NCBI GenBank assembly: GCA_025924845.1
Contig: JAICHN010000262.1
Span: forward strand, 1-7,407
Length of the DNA: 7,407 nucleotides
From: Chloroflexota bacterium
GTDB taxonomy: Bacteria > Chloroflexota > UBA5177 > JANWHV01
Reading direction: 5' to 3'
Both the position numbers and the translations under genes were made by a program. Shown here piece by piece: positions 7,399 to 7,407 of this stretch (positions are counted from its first letter, which is position 1; each line of letters begins with the position of its first letter). Below the pieces are notes generated by a model. The model saw nothing but the letters and a program-made list of their open reading frames with translations, ran no database searches and was not told the origin of the DNA.

Positions 7399-7407
7399 AT
7401 GCGGGTT
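7399..7407 (+). CDS. Possible start of a further gene (three codons visible)
   Basis: ATG CGG GTT at the window edge has GGGGA (7388-7392) 6 nt upstream, which is acceptable ribosome-site spacing. In many bacteria gap is followed by phosphoglycerate kinase, so pgk is a guess by gene order only. Three codons cannot support any product call. Confidence 0.22.

Overview
This is a GC-rich, gene-dense bacterial window with seven protein genes plus a possible eighth start at the right edge. A putative F420/FMN-dependent (LLM-class) oxidoreductase, an HtrA-type protease with one membrane anchor, a Crp/Fnr-family regulator and a type I glyceraldehyde-3-phosphate dehydrogenase together suggest a high-GC, F420-using lineage such as Chloroflexota or a relative. 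This placement is inference. No rRNA, tRNA, transposon or CRISPR was seen.

Left block, minus strand, transcribed right to left: an htrA/degP-like serine protease (2731-1631), a long hairpin with no T-run (1574-1615), an LLM-class oxidoreductase (1369-440), and the N-terminal third of a DHA2-type drug/H+ antiporter that runs off the left edge (370-1). The oxidoreductase and the transporter are 63-69 bp apart and probably co-transcribed. A 255-bp spacer (2732-2986) separates htrA from the divergent regulator gene.

Right block, plus strand: a Crp/Fnr-family regulator (2987-3757), an MmgE/PrpD-family protein (3838-5292), a ComA/HSA32-like protein (5289-6116) that overlaps it by an ATGA, and gap (6327-7361). 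Another gene may start at 7399.

The most interesting part is 2987-6116. A near-perfect Crp-type operator (TGTGA-N6-TCACG) lies over the regulator's own stop codon, just upstream of the MmgE/PrpD gene. The regulator keeps the CRP-type recognition-helix residues but has lost the usual cyclic-nucleotide-binding residues. The second enzyme gene encodes a protein resembling plant HSA32 more than archaeal phosphosulfolactate synthase. This reads as a small regulator-plus-two-enzyme module of unknown substrate, with its control site identifiable in the sequence. gap has a separate 210-bp leader rich in dyad symmetry.
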